DNA of 64,000 nucleotides from Pseudofrankia inefficax (GTDB taxonomy: Bacteria > Actinomycetota > Actinomycetes > Frankiales > Frankiaceae). The stretch is from contig NC_014666.1 of NCBI RefSeq assembly GCF_000166135.1, forward strand, positions 4,588,001 to 4,652,000. The letters are read 5' to 3'. Position 1 is the first letter of the stretch; every line of letters begins with the position of its first letter. A program made the translations under genes and the position numbers. Shown piece after piece: positions 8,386-17,379 of the stretch. The notes under the pieces were generated by a model. It did not search any database. It saw only the letters and a list, made by a program, of their open reading frames with translations, and was not told the origin of the DNA.

Positions 8386-10131
8386 ATGAGCCCCTTGCGC
8401 GGACGGGCCGCCGACGACCGGGGCGGCGGTCGCTCCGGTCAGTCGGACCTGGCCGCGCGAGCGGAGCGGGTCACGAAGATGTACGGCGCCGGCGACACCG
8501 AGGTCGCGGCGCTGCGTGGCATCGACCTGGACTTCCCGCGCGGCCGGTTCACCGCGATCATGGGCCCGTCCGGGTCGGGCAAGTCGACGCTGATGCACTG
8601 CCTGGCCGGGCTGGACACGATCTCCGGCGGCCGGGTGCTGATCGGCGAGGTGGACCTCTCGCGGCTGTCCGACCGGCAGCTCACCCAGCTGCGCCGCGAC
8701 CGGATCGGCTTCATCTTCCAGCAGTACAACCTGCTGCCGACGCTGACCGCGGCGGAGAACATCACACTGCCGTTGGACATCGCGGGGCGGCGGCCGGACA
8801 AGAAGTGGATGAAGGTCGTCGTCGACGCGGTGGGCCTGGCCCCGCGGCTGAACCACCGGCCGACGGAGCTGTCGGGCGGCCAGCAGCAGCGGGTCGCCTG
8901 CGCCCGGGCGCTGATCACCCGGCCGGACATCATCTTCGGCGACGAGCCGACCGGCAACCTGGACAGCACGTCGGGCGCCGAGGTGCTGTCGTTCCTGCAG
9001 GACTCGGTCCGCGAGCTCGGCCAGACGGTGGTCATGGTCACCCATGACGCGAAGGCCGCCTCCTACGCCGACGAGGTGATCTTCCTCGCGGACGGCCGGA
9101 TCGTCGACACGATGCTGCGCCCGACGGCGGACGCGGTGTTCGACCGGATGAAGAACCTCGACCGGCCGGCCGGTCGAGGCGCCCGGCGGCCCACGATGCC
9201 GCCGCCGCGCGGCGCCGACCGGGAGCCCGGCCGGGACCGGGGCGGCTGGGACGACCCGGACGGTGGCCGGCGGCGGGTGCCGACCGGGCCGGGTGGGCGG
9301 CGCGCGACGGCCCCCGGCGCGACGCGGGTGCCCACCGGCGGCCAGCCGGCGCGGCGGCGCGGCACCGACGGCGAGGCCATCGGGGGTCGGGGCGCCTACG
9401 GGGCGGACGGCGCGGCCGCGACAGGCGGCCGGGGCGCGCCGGGGCGGCGCGACACCGGCGGCACCCGCGGCCAGCGGCCGGTGCCGGCCCGCGACGGCGG
9501 CTACCCGGCGGACGAGACCGGTGAGCTCCCGCCGGCGCGGCGCGACACCGGCGGCTACCCGCCCCGCCGCGACACCGGCGGGGCGGCACCGCGCCGAGGG
9601 ACCACCGGCGGCACCGCGGCGCGGCGCGGCACCACGGGAGGCGTGCCGGCCCGCGGCGCCCAGCCTGTCGCCCCCTATCCGGCGGCCGACGAGACCGGGG
9701 AGTACACCGCCGTCCCCGGCGGCTACCCTGCCGCGCGCGACGACCCGGGCGATGCCCCGCGCGGCTACCGGCGCGCCGCCGACGGCTACGACCCCCCGGC
9801 CGCCGCCCGCCGGTACGCCGACGGCGGGTACGCCGACGACGGCCGGTACGCGGACGGCGGGTACGGCGGCACGCCGGCGGGCGCCGGGGGCTACCCGGCG
9901 GACGGCTACGCCCAGGAGCCCGACCGGTACGGCCCGGCCGTCGAGGTGACCGGCGGCTACGACCAGCCGAACGGCTACCACTCGCCCGAGGGCTACGACC
10001 AGCCGAACGGCTACGACGCGCCGAACGGCCACGGCGGCGCCCGGCGGGGACGCGGGGCCGGCGGGTGGCGCGACGACGAGCCCGACGGCGACTACGAGGC
10101 CGGCGGCTACCCGACCGGCAGCTGGAGGTAG
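8386..10131 (+). CDS. MacB/LolD-type ABC ATPase with long low-complexity tail
   Basis: ATPase subunit of an FtsX-type ABC system. Residues ~20-255 form a standard nucleotide-binding domain: Walker A MGPSGSGKST, Q-loop QQYNLLPT, signature LSGGQQQR, Walker B FGDEPTGNLDS, switch His in MVTHD. Family members usually end near residue 240; this protein runs on to 581. The extra ~320 residues are rich in Gly, Arg, Pro, Asp and Tyr, with RRDTGG-type repeats, YADGGY repeats and YDQPNGY repeats, and no predicted fold. The tail stays open in this frame to a stop three bases before the permease ATG, and its Gly/Tyr periodicity persists across the gap, so I read it as real coding sequence. Neighbours make it an operon with the permease. 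Confidence 0.9.
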   Translation: MSPLRGRAADDRGGGRSGQSDLAARAERVTKMYGAGDTEVAALRGIDLDFPRGRFTAIMGPSGSGKSTLMHCLAGLDTISGGRVLIGEVDLSRLSDRQLTQLRRDRIGFIFQQYNLLPTLTAAENITLPLDIAGRRPDKKWMKVVVDAVGLAPRLNHRPTELSGGQQQRVACARALITRPDIIFGDEPTGNLDSTSGAEVLSFLQDSVRELGQTVVMVTHDAKAASYADEVIFLADGRIVDTMLRPTADAVFDRMKNLDRPAGRGARRPTMPPPRGADREPGRDRGGWDDPDGGRRRVPTGPGGRRATAPGATRVPTGGQPARRRGTDGEAIGGRGAYGADGAAATGGRGAPGRRDTGGTRGQRPVPARDGGYPADETGELPPARRDTGGYPPRRDTGGAAPRRGTTGGTAARRGTTGGVPARGAQPVAPYPAADETGEYTAVPGGYPAARDDPGDAPRGYRRAADGYDPPAAARRYADGGYADDGRYADGGYGGTPAGAGGYPADGYAQEPDRYGPAVEVTGGYDQPNGYHSPEGYDQPNGYDAPNGHGGARRGRGAGGWRDDEPDGDYEAGGYPTGSWR

Positions 10132-10134
10132 CCG

Positions 10135-12699
10135 ATGCTGCGCGCCACGCTGCGCAGCCTGTTCGCGCGCAAGCTGCGGCTGCTGCTGTCCGCCCTGGCC
10201 GTCGTGCTGGGCGTCAGCTTCGTCGCCGGCACGCTGGTCCTCACGGACACGCTCAACGCGACGTTCAACTCGTCGTTCGCCGCGCAGACCAAGAACGTCG
10301 CCGTCGCCGTCCGCGGGATCAACCACGTCTCCACCGCCGACACGGACGACCGGGCCCTGCTGCCGGCCGCCCTGGAGACCACGCTGAAGACGAAGGTGGA
10401 CGGCGTGGCCGACGCCGTCGGCCAGGTCAGCGGGTCGGCGCGGCTGATCGGCCCGAACGGCAAGCTCATCGAGGCCGGCACGGCGGCCCCGCAGGGGATC
10501 AACTGGACCGGTGACCGGCCGACCTCGGCAGAGACGATCGCCGACGGCCGCGCGCCGAAGGCGACCGACGAGATCGCCGTCGACAAGGGCACCGCCGACC
10601 GGGCGAAGCTGCGGGTCGGCGACCACCTCTACGTGATCACGACGGGGCAGCAGACCAAGGACCCGAGCGAGCGGTTCACCCTCGTCGGCACGTTCCGCAC
10701 CGGCGGGCAGGACAGCCCGTCGGGAGCGATGGTCACCGCGTTCTGGACGCCCGACGCGCAGCGGCTGCTGCTGACCCAGCCGGACACGTTCACCGCGATC
10801 TACCTGGCCGCGAAGCCGGGGGTGACGCAGCAGGCGCTCGCCGCGAAGGTCCAGGCGTCGGGGGTGCTGCCGCAGGGCGTCGAGGCGATCACCGGCACGG
10901 CGCTCGCCGCCAGCCACGAGGACACGGTCAAGCAGTCCCTGTCGTTCCTGTCGACGATGCTGCTGATCTTCGCGGGGATCTCGCTGTTCGTCGGCGCGTT
11001 CATCATCTTCAACACGTTCACGATGCTGGTGGCGCAGCGGGTCCGGGAGCTCGCGCTGCTGCGGGCGCTCGGCGCGAGCCGGGCCCAGGTGCGGGTCTCG
11101 GTGCAGGCGGAGGCCCTGCTGGTCGGCATCGTCGGCTCGACGATCGGCCTGGTCGCGGGGGTGTCGCTCGCGCATCTGCTGCACGCGGCGATGGGGGCGT
11201 TCGGGGTGGTCCTGCCGCCTGGCGGGACGGTGTTCCGGGCCCGGACGGCCGTCGTCGCGTACGCGGTCGGGGTGCTGGTCACGTCGGCCGCGGCGGTCGT
11301 CCCGGCGTACAAGGCGGCGACGGTCCCGCCGATCGCGGCGCTGCGGGACACGTACACGATCCCGTCCCGGTCGCTGCGGACCCGCGCCGCGGCGGGGGTG
11401 ACGGGCGCGGCGCTGGGCGCGGCGCTGGTCGTCTACGGCCTGTCGAAGTCGGGCGGGGCCGGGCTGGTCGGCGGCGGCGCTGTGGCGATCTTCCTGGGGA
11501 TCGCGGCGCTGTCGCCGGTGGTGGCCCGGCCGGTGACCCGGGTGATCGGGGCGGGCCTGCCCCGGTTGTTCGGGGTGACCGGCCGGATCGGCCTGCAGAA
11601 CGCGATGCGCAACCCGCGGCGCACCTCGGCGACCGCGTCCGCGCTGATGGTCGGCCTGGCCCTGGTCAGCGCCTTCGCGATCTTCGGGCAGTCGATCAAG
11701 GAGTCGGTGCGCGTCACCGTCTCGGACAGCCTGCGCGCCGACTACTTCCTCAACCCCACCAGCACCACCGACCAGATCAACGACTCGGTGGCCCAGACGA
11801 TCGCCGGCCTGCCCGGGGTGGCGAAGAACGGGGTCGTGCCGATCCGGGGCGGCCTGATCACGATCGACGGGATCAAGGGCCCGGTGAGCGTGCTGGCCGC
11901 GGACCCCCAGGCCGTCGCGTCGGTGTTCGAGCTGCGGACGACCGGCGGGAAGCTCGCGCTCGGCGACGGGCAGATCGCGATGGACGAGGCCCAGGCGTCC
12001 AGGCTGCACCTGGCCGTCGGGCAGCCGGTGCACGTCACCTTCGGCACGACGGGGGCGGCGACGCTGACGCTGGCCGCGACGTTCACCGGCAGCAGCGCGC
12101 TGGTGAAGTTCCTGGTGTCGACGTCGGAGTGGGCCAAGCACACCCCGTCGACCGCGGACGCGATGGTGCTGGTGAAACGGGCGCCCGGCGCCGACCCGGC
12201 GACCGTCCTCGCGGCGTTGCAGAAGGTCGTCGAGCCCTTTCCGAACCTGCTGCTGACCGACCAGACCGGGTTCGTCGCCCAGCAGGAGAAGACCGTCGAC
12301 CAGCTCATCGGCCTGGTGTACGTGCTGCTCGCCCTGGCTGTGATCATCGCACTGTTCGGCATCGTGAACACGCTGGCCCTCTCGGTGATCGAGCGGACCA
12401 GGGAGATCGGGCTGCTGCGCGCGGTCGGGCTGCGCCGCGGCCAGATGTGGCTGGTGATCGTGCTGGAGTCGGTGGTGATCGCGCTGTTCGGGGCGACGCT
12501 CGGCGTCGGCGTCGGCAGCTTCCTCGGCTGGGCCCTGGTCTCCGCGCTGAAGAGCCAGGGCATCACGACGTTCGCCTACCCGGTGACCACGATCGCCGGC
12601 GTTCTGATCATGGGCGGCATCCTGGGGGTCGTCGCGGCGCTCGCCCCCGCCCTGCGGGCAGCAAGGATGAACGTCCTGCACGCCATCTCGACCACCTAG
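10135..12699 (+). CDS. FtsX/MacB-family ABC permease (two FtsX domains)
   Basis: An 854-residue membrane partner of the preceding ATPase, starting 3 bases after its stop. An N-terminal helix (LLLSALAVVLGVSFVAGTLVL) is followed by an extracytoplasmic domain, then two FtsX modules of several helices each. These contain the signatures LALLRALGASRAQVR (first) and TREIGLLRAVGLRRGQM (second), which contact the ATPase. This layout is the actinobacterial DUF214-like type with both modules in one chain. Such systems act as mechanotransmitters or lipoprotein/antibiotic exporters; the substrate is not apparent. Confidence 0.92.
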   Translation: MLRATLRSLFARKLRLLLSALAVVLGVSFVAGTLVLTDTLNATFNSSFAAQTKNVAVAVRGINHVSTADTDDRALLPAALETTLKTKVDGVADAVGQVSGSARLIGPNGKLIEAGTAAPQGINWTGDRPTSAETIADGRAPKATDEIAVDKGTADRAKLRVGDHLYVITTGQQTKDPSERFTLVGTFRTGGQDSPSGAMVTAFWTPDAQRLLLTQPDTFTAIYLAAKPGVTQQALAAKVQASGVLPQGVEAITGTALAASHEDTVKQSLSFLSTMLLIFAGISLFVGAFIIFNTFTMLVAQRVRELALLRALGASRAQVRVSVQAEALLVGIVGSTIGLVAGVSLAHLLHAAMGAFGVVLPPGGTVFRARTAVVAYAVGVLVTSAAAVVPAYKAATVPPIAALRDTYTIPSRSLRTRAAAGVTGAALGAALVVYGLSKSGGAGLVGGGAVAIFLGIAALSPVVARPVTRVIGAGLPRLFGVTGRIGLQNAMRNPRRTSATASALMVGLALVSAFAIFGQSIKESVRVTVSDSLRADYFLNPTSTTDQINDSVAQTIAGLPGVAKNGVVPIRGGLITIDGIKGPVSVLAADPQAVASVFELRTTGGKLALGDGQIAMDEAQASRLHLAVGQPVHVTFGTTGAATLTLAATFTGSSALVKFLVSTSEWAKHTPSTADAMVLVKRAPGADPATVLAALQKVVEPFPNLLLTDQTGFVAQQEKTVDQLIGLVYVLLALAVIIALFGIVNTLALSVIERTREIGLLRAVGLRRGQMWLVIVLESVVIALFGATLGVGVGSFLGWALVSALKSQGITTFAYPVTTIAGVLIMGGILGVVAALAPALRAARMNVLHAISTT

Positions 12700-12710
12700 G
12701 CGGGTCGGCC

Positions 12711-13562
12711 TCAGCTGCCGGCGGAGCCTCGGCGGCGGAGGTAGCGCTCGAACTCGCGGGCTATCGCGTCGCCGGAGGCCTCGGGCAGCGCGGTCTCGGG
12801 CTCGCGGGACTCCAGCGAGCGGACGTACTCCGCGACCTCGGTGTCCCCCGCGGCGAGCTCGTCGACCTGGCGCTCCCACTGGCGGGCCCGCTCGGGCAGG
12901 TCCCCGAGCGGGATCTCCAGGTCGAGCAGGTCCTCGACCCGGCGCAGCAGCGCGAGCGTCGCCTTCGGGCAGGGCGGGTTCGCGACGTAGTGCGGGACGG
13001 CCGCCCAGAACGACACGCTCGCGAGCTCCGCGCGGGCGCAGGCGTCCGAGAAGACCCCGACGATGCCAGTTGGGCCTTCGTATCGGGACGCCTCCAGGCC
13101 GAGACGGGCCGCGGTCGCCGGGTCGCCGGCGGTGCCACTGATCGGCACCGGGCGGGTGTGCGGCGAGTCGGCCAGCAGCGCCCCCAGGGTGACGACCATG
13201 TCGGCACCGAGCGCGTGCACCGCCTCGATCAGCTCGTCGGTGAAGCCCCGCCACCGCATGTTCGGCTCCAGGCCCCGGATGAGCACCAGGTCGGTGTCCG
13301 ACTTCGGCGGGCGGGCCACCGACAGCCGGGTCGTCGGCCAGGAGATCTTCCGGGCCATGCCCTCGACGCCGCTCACGGTCGGGCGGTTGACCTGGAAGTC
13401 GTAGTAGTCGTCCGGGTCGATGGCGCCGATGACCCTGGCGCCGAAGATCGTCTCCAGATGCTCCACCGCCGCGGAACTCGCGTCGGCCGCGTCGTTCCAC
13501 CCTTCAAAGGCGGCGACCACGACCGGCGACCGGAGCTGCCCGACCCCGGAGAACTCGATCAC
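12711..13562 (-). CDS. PAC2-family protein
   Basis: A 283-residue protein of the PAC2 (proteasome-assembly-chaperone-like) family, COG2047. Diagnostic stretches are FEGWNDAADASS near residue 20, LVLIRGLEPNMRW, and GTAGDP...LGLEASRYEGPTGIVGV. The family is named for archaeal/eukaryotic proteasome assembly chaperones, but the function of the actinobacterial members is unproven. Its position near arc/dop resembles Rv2125 in M. tuberculosis (from memory), which hints at a proteasome link. The start is GTG 13562, preceded by GGGAGG on the minus strand. It is convergent with the ABC permease gene, 11 bases apart. Confidence 0.88.
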   Translation of the reverse strand: MIEFSGVGQLRSPVVVAAFEGWNDAADASSAAVEHLETIFGARVIGAIDPDDYYDFQVNRPTVSGVEGMARKISWPTTRLSVARPPKSDTDLVLIRGLEPNMRWRGFTDELIEAVHALGADMVVTLGALLADSPHTRPVPISGTAGDPATAARLGLEASRYEGPTGIVGVFSDACARAELASVSFWAAVPHYVANPPCPKATLALLRRVEDLLDLEIPLGDLPERARQWERQVDELAAGDTEVAEYVRSLESREPETALPEASGDAIAREFERYLRRRGSAGS

Positions 13563-13851
13563 CTACCACCTCCCGCCGCCAGGCCGGCGGCTCTCGTGAC
13601 AGAGCCACCGTACGTCTTCCCGGCTGATCTGCCCGAGGAGAGGTCAGTATCCCCCCGGATCGGACGAATGCACCCGCTGGCGGGCGTTTCTGGCCGCGGC
13701 GCGCCGCGGTGTGGCCGGCGCCCCGGTCAAGTCTGCCGCGCCGGGCGCGGTCGCGCCGCACCGACAGCCCGGTATGGCTGGCTCCTCCCCCCAACCCGCC
13801 CGAGAAGTCCCGGATGTCCGTCCGCCGGGCCGCGAGCCCGGGTGCCGTCGA
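13563..13851. other. Gap between divergent PAC2 and HAD genes
   Basis: About 290 bases with no supported gene, repeat or terminator. The HAD-gene promoter and mini-frame begin at 13852. Confidence 0.5.
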
Positions 13852-13857
13852 TAGGCT
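13852..13857 (+). promoter_or_regulatory. -10 box upstream of the mini-frame and HAD gene
   Basis: TAGGCT, then CGCGAG, then GTG 13864. The 6-base spacing matches the leaderless pattern, but the codon reached opens a nine-codon frame rather than the HAD gene. Confidence 0.45.
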
Positions 13858-13863
13858 CGCGAG

Positions 13864-13893
13864 GTGCGCCCCACCCTGGCTGACGCCCAGTGA
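13864..13893 (+). CDS. Putative leaderless nine-codon upstream frame
   Basis: GTG 13864 begins nine codons (VRPTLADAQ) ending in TGA 13891-13893, which overlaps the GTG start of the HAD gene in a GTGA junction. If transcription starts at 13864 as the -10 box suggests, ribosomes would load on this frame and re-initiate on the HAD gene, which has no clear ribosome site of its own. This is inference from spacing alone. Confidence 0.3.
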   Translation: MRPTLADAQ

Positions 13894-14672
13894 CCGCTGC
13901 CGAGACGCCTGCCACCGAGACGCCTGCCTGGCCGGCGGCCGTGCTGCTGGACATGGACGGCCTGCTGGTCGACACCGAGCACCTGTGGACGATCTCCGAG
14001 GAGGAGCTGGCCGCCCGGTACGGCCGGGAGTTCACACCGCGGATGAAGCAGGCGATGGTCGGCCACGGCATCGACACCGCGGTGCCGCTGATGCTGTCGA
14101 TGCTGGGCGTCGACGCGGACCCGGCCGACGCGGGCCGGTTCCTGGTGGAGCGCACCGTCGAGCTCTTCCGTACCCCGGGCCTGGTCGAGCGGCGGCCGGG
14201 GGCGCCCGAGCTGCTGGCCAGGCTGGCCGAGGCCGGGGTGGCGACCGCGCTGGTGTCCTCGTCGTTCCGGTCGCTGATGGACCCGGTGCTCGACACGCTC
14301 GGCCGGGAGTTCTTCACCGTCACCGTCGCCGGTGACGAGGTGGCGCGGCGCAAGCCGTACCCCGACCCCTATCTGATCGCCGCGGCCGCGCTCGGCGTCG
14401 ACCCGGCCCGCTGCGTGGTGCTGGAGGACAGCACCACGGGGGCGCTCGCCGGTCTGCGGGCCGGCTGCGTGACGGTCCTGGTGCCGTCGATGCCGAACCT
14501 GCCGACCCTCGCCGAGGTCGCCGCCAACACCGAGGCCGCGCTGGCCGCCACGGCCGCGCCTGGGCCCGGGTACGCCGACACCGTCGAGCTGGCGGACCGG
14601 CTGCTGCGCGCCGAGACGCTGCACGACGTGACGCCGGGCTTCCTCGCCGGCCTGGTCCCGGCCGCGACCTAG
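13890..14672 (+). CDS. HAD-superfamily phosphatase (beta-phosphoglucomutase/GPP-like)
   Basis: A 260-residue HAD hydrolase of subfamily IA. Motif I is LLDMDGLLVDTE (nucleophile Asp21, acid/base Asp23), motif II is the SSS in LVSSSF, motif III is the Lys in RRKPYPDP, and motif IV is VVLEDSTTG. An alpha-helical cap between motifs I and II gives the sugar-phosphatase/phosphoglucomutase type. The substrate cannot be read from sequence. The start at GTG 13890 overlaps the stop of the upstream mini-frame. Confidence 0.87.
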   Translation: MTAAETPATETPAWPAAVLLDMDGLLVDTEHLWTISEEELAARYGREFTPRMKQAMVGHGIDTAVPLMLSMLGVDADPADAGRFLVERTVELFRTPGLVERRPGAPELLARLAEAGVATALVSSSFRSLMDPVLDTLGREFFTVTVAGDEVARRKPYPDPYLIAAAALGVDPARCVVLEDSTTGALAGLRAGCVTVLVPSMPNLPTLAEVAANTEAALAATAAPGPGYADTVELADRLLRAETLHDVTPGFLAGLVPAAT

Positions 14673-14710
14673 CGCCGCCACCGGCAGGTTCTCCCGTTCC
14701 GCCCGTTCCA

Positions 14711-14785
14711 TGATCGCCGTTTCGGCCCTCTGACGGTCGTCACCGGGCCTGTTTCGTAGCCATCAGAGGGCGACAGCGGTGATCA
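14711..14785. repeat. Dispersed hairpin element, copy 1
   Basis: A 75-base imperfect palindrome. Left arm TGATCGCCGTTTCGGCCCTC plus TGA pairs with the right arm at 18 of 23 positions. The loop includes CCTGTTTCGTAGCCA, shared with copy 3. It sits between the convergent HAD and DivIVA-domain genes and may also act as a bidirectional terminator. Confidence 0.7.
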
Positions 14786-14863
14786 AGGGACGCGCGGATC
14801 TTGGTGGTGGCGGCACGAGGCAGCCCGCCGCTAGCTAGGCGGGCCCTGGGCGACGGGCGACGG

Positions 14864-15874
14864 TCAGGGAGCTGGATCGCCGTCGGCGACGATCTCGACG
14901 TCGATGATCTCCTGGTCCGCGGCGCGGGGCGGTCCCGCCGGCGGGCTGACCGGGGTGGCCTCGACCGGGTACAGCTCGCCGTCCAGGACGTCAGCGCCGG
15001 CCGGGAACGTGCCGTGCGGCGCGCGCCGGCGGCCACCGGATAACGGGCTGCCGCCGGCGGCGGCGCGGCGCGTCGACCCGGCGCCGGGCGGCCCGGACGG
15101 CGCCGATCGCGGCGGCGGGGCGCCGGCGGGTCCCGGGCCGGCAGGCGCCTCGCCGGCCGCGCGCGAGCCGGCGGCGCCGTTCGGGCTGGCGCCGTTCGGG
15201 CCAGCCGCGTTCGGGCCGGCGGTGGCGTGTGAGCCGGCCGCGGGGCGCGACCCGCCGGCCGCCGCGTCGGCGGCCCGCGGGTCGGCGCCGGAGCTGGCCA
15301 GCTGCGCGACCGTGCGCTCGAAGTCGCCGGAGCCGACCATGCCGCGCAGCCGCAGCAGCGCGCCGAGCAGCTCGCCCTGCTGGCGGCGCACCGCCTCCAG
15401 CGTCGCCGCCGCCTCGACGATCTTCGCCTCGAGGTCCTCGTGCCGTTCCTGGGCCAGCCGGCGGGACTCCGCGGCGGCCTCGGCGAGCAGCTTGTCGGCC
15501 TGCTTGCGGGCCTCCTGGACGATCGGATGCGTCGCGCCGGCGTCGCGGACCGCGTCGTAGAGGGTCTGCTCGGCGGTCAGCCGGGCACCGCCGACGATCT
15601 CGTCGGACATCTGCTGGGCGATCGCGAGCATCCGCCCGATCCGGACGCCGGCCTGCGCCGGGTCGGTCAGGTCGCCCGCGGAACGCCGGTCACGCTCGTG
15701 GCGCAGCGCGGCCTCCGCGGCGGCGACCCGCGCGGTCAGGTCCGCGCAGTAACGCCACAGCGCCTTGATGTACCCGTCGACCTGTGCGGGGTCGTACCCA
15801 CGGGCGACCAGGTCGAATTCGGCGCGCGGCGCGGCCGGCCCGTCCCCGGGCGGGTCGCGGTGACCCTGCGCCAT
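14864..15874 (-). CDS. DivIVA-domain coiled-coil protein
   Basis: A 336-residue protein with an N-terminal DivIVA-like motif (FDLVARGYDPAQVDGYI, residues 20-36), which in DivIVA/Wag31 binds curved membrane. It is followed by a coiled coil to about residue 175 and a long Pro/Ala/Gly-rich disordered region. The C-terminus (EIIDVEIVADG) is acidic. It is probably a cytoskeletal or polar scaffold-type protein, but it lacks the features needed to call it the essential Wag31. The start codon lies 2 bases after the mshC stop, with GGGAGC as the ribosome site, so it should be co-translated with mshC. Confidence 0.8.
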   Translation of the reverse strand: MAQGHRDPPGDGPAAPRAEFDLVARGYDPAQVDGYIKALWRYCADLTARVAAAEAALRHERDRRSAGDLTDPAQAGVRIGRMLAIAQQMSDEIVGGARLTAEQTLYDAVRDAGATHPIVQEARKQADKLLAEAAAESRRLAQERHEDLEAKIVEAAATLEAVRRQQGELLGALLRLRGMVGSGDFERTVAQLASSGADPRAADAAAGGSRPAAGSHATAGPNAAGPNGASPNGAAGSRAAGEAPAGPGPAGAPPPRSAPSGPPGAGSTRRAAAGGSPLSGGRRRAPHGTFPAGADVLDGELYPVEATPVSPPAGPPRAADQEIIDVEIVADGDPAP

Positions 15875-15876
15875 CG

Positions 15877-17157
15877 TCAGCTCCCGTTCGTCTCCACTTT
15901 TCCAAGGTCTACACCGAGCAGCGCATCGACGAGCAGGCGGGTCAGCTCAGGCGCGGCCGTGTCGCCACCACCGGTGCCCGCGAGTGCCGTGGCGGCCCAG
16001 CGGTCGACGGCGCCGAGCGCCGTCGGCGTGTCCAGGTCGGAGGCCACGGCGGCCCGCACCTCGGCGAGCAGGCCGGTCGCGTCCGGGCCGGCGGGCAGCG
16101 CGACGGCCGCGCGCCAGCGGCCCAGCCTGGCCTCGGCGGCGGCCAGCTCGCCCTCCGTCCACTCCCAGTCGTCGCGGTGGGAGTGGGCCAGCAGCGCCAG
16201 CCGGATCGCCGCCGGGGCGACGCCGCGGGCGCGCAGCCGGGAGACGAGCTCCAGGTTGCCGCGCGACTTCGACATCTTGTGCCCGTCCAGACCGACCATG
16301 CCGGTATGGACGTACCGGCGGGCGAAAGGGTTGTGGCCGGTGGCGACCTCGGCGTGCGCCGAGGAGCACTCGTGGTGCGGGAACACCAGGTCCTCGCCGC
16401 CGCCCTGGACGTCGATGACGTCGCCCAGGTAGCGCCGGGCGATCGCCGAGCACTCGATGTGCCAGCCGGGCCGGCCCGGGCCGAACGGCGACGGCCAGCT
16501 CGGTTCACCGGGCTGCTCGGCCCGCCACAGCGGCGGGTCGAGCGGGTCCTTCTTGCCGCGCCGGTCCGGGTCGCCGCCGCGCTCGGCGGACAGCGCGCGC
16601 ATCGCGGCCGCGTCCAGGCCGGAGACGTAGCCGAACCGGGGGGCGGCGGCGACCGAGAAGTAGACGTCGCCGTCGAGGGTGTAGGTCGCGCCGGCCGCGA
16701 CGAGCTCGGTGACCATCTCGACGATCAGCGGGATGGCCTCCACGACGCCGACGTAGTGGTCCGGCGGCAGTACCCGCAGCGCGGTCATATCGGTGCGGAA
16801 CAGCTCGGTCTCGCGTTCGGCGACCTCGGTCCAGTCGACGCCGTCGCGGGCGGCCCGCTCCAGCAGCGGGTCGTCGACGTCGGTGACGTTCTCGACGAAC
16901 CGGACCTGGTAGCCGGCGTCACGCAGCGCGCGGTTCAGCAGGTCGTAGGTGACGTAGGTGAACGCGTGACCCAGGTGGGTCGCGTCGTACGGGGTGATCC
17001 CGCACACGTACAGCGACACCGACGGCCCGGCGGTGCCTGCCGCGGCGGGCAGCTCGGGGCCGACCGGCTCCAGCCGGCCGCGCGAGGTGTCGAAAAGGCG
17101 TGGCCGCTGACCCCGTCCGGGGAGGGTGGGAAGGGGACAGGCTGGCCAGGACCGCAT
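15877..17157 (-). CDS. mshC: MshC, cysteine:GlcN-inositol ligase (mycothiol synthesis)
   Basis: ATP-dependent ligase joining L-Cys to GlcN-Ins in mycothiol biosynthesis; a cysteinyl-tRNA synthetase relative. Visible are [16 protein letters not shown] (HIGH-like motif and zinc Cys), WHIECSAIA (second zinc Cys), [12 protein letters not shown] (zinc His) and HKMSKSRGN (KMSKS loop). At 426 residues it fits MshC (~410-420) and lacks the C-terminal anticodon-binding domain of CysS. ATG 17157 lies 7 bases after a TACGCT -10 box, again suggesting a leaderless start. The DivIVA-domain gene follows at once; the phosphatase gene is divergent. Confidence 0.95.
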   Translation of the reverse strand: MRSWPACPLPTLPGRGQRPRLFDTSRGRLEPVGPELPAAAGTAGPSVSLYVCGITPYDATHLGHAFTYVTYDLLNRALRDAGYQVRFVENVTDVDDPLLERAARDGVDWTEVAERETELFRTDMTALRVLPPDHYVGVVEAIPLIVEMVTELVAAGATYTLDGDVYFSVAAAPRFGYVSGLDAAAMRALSAERGGDPDRRGKKDPLDPPLWRAEQPGEPSWPSPFGPGRPGWHIECSAIARRYLGDVIDVQGGGEDLVFPHHECSSAHAEVATGHNPFARRYVHTGMVGLDGHKMSKSRGNLELVSRLRARGVAPAAIRLALLAHSHRDDWEWTEGELAAAEARLGRWRAAVALPAGPDATGLLAEVRAAVASDLDTPTALGAVDRWAATALAGTGGGDTAAPELTRLLVDALLGVDLGKVETNGS

Positions 17158-17164
17158 GTCAGCC

Positions 17165-17170
17165 AGCGTA
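17165..17170 (-). promoter_or_regulatory. -10 box of a leaderless mshC promoter
   Basis: On the minus strand TACGCT, then GGCTGAC, then ATG 17157. Confidence 0.5.
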
Positions 17171-17321
17171 ACCGGGGCCAGGAGCTGCCCGGGGCACTCC
17201 GGACAGGCACGATCAAGCCGGCGTTCGGGTGGATTCCCACCGGTCCCGGACTGGCGGGCCGCCGTGGTGCCCGGCCGGGCCGGGCACGGTCGGAACCGCC
17301 CCGGCCCGCGGACCCGGTCGG

Positions 17322-17327
17322 TACGGT
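17322..17327 (+). promoter_or_regulatory. Candidate -10 box upstream of the phosphatase gene
   Basis: TACGGT would start transcription near 17334, leaving a ~46-base leader with GGGAGG just before GTG 17380. The match to the -10 consensus is the only evidence. Confidence 0.35.
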
Positions 17328-17379
17328 GAGGGCCCCGGGCGGCCCGCGGCCGGGGCGGACCGGACTCGGGAGGCACGCG

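Noticed and set aside
8033-8389. 118-codon frame ending in an ATGA overlap with the ABC ATPase
   Set aside because: The overlap is suggestive, but its third-position GC (about 70%) is well below that of real genes here, it has no known motif, and the duplicated promoter block lies inside it.
8095-13500. 1801-codon open frame on the minus strand opposite the MacB-like operon
   Set aside because: The + strand frames carry complete ABC motifs; the minus frame is Arg/Asp-rich low complexity and has no domain.
14711-14785. Hairpin element considered as a tRNA or small RNA gene
   Set aside because: No cloverleaf or TTCGA T-loop pattern; the same palindrome recurs at two other intergenic sites, so a repeat family explains it better.
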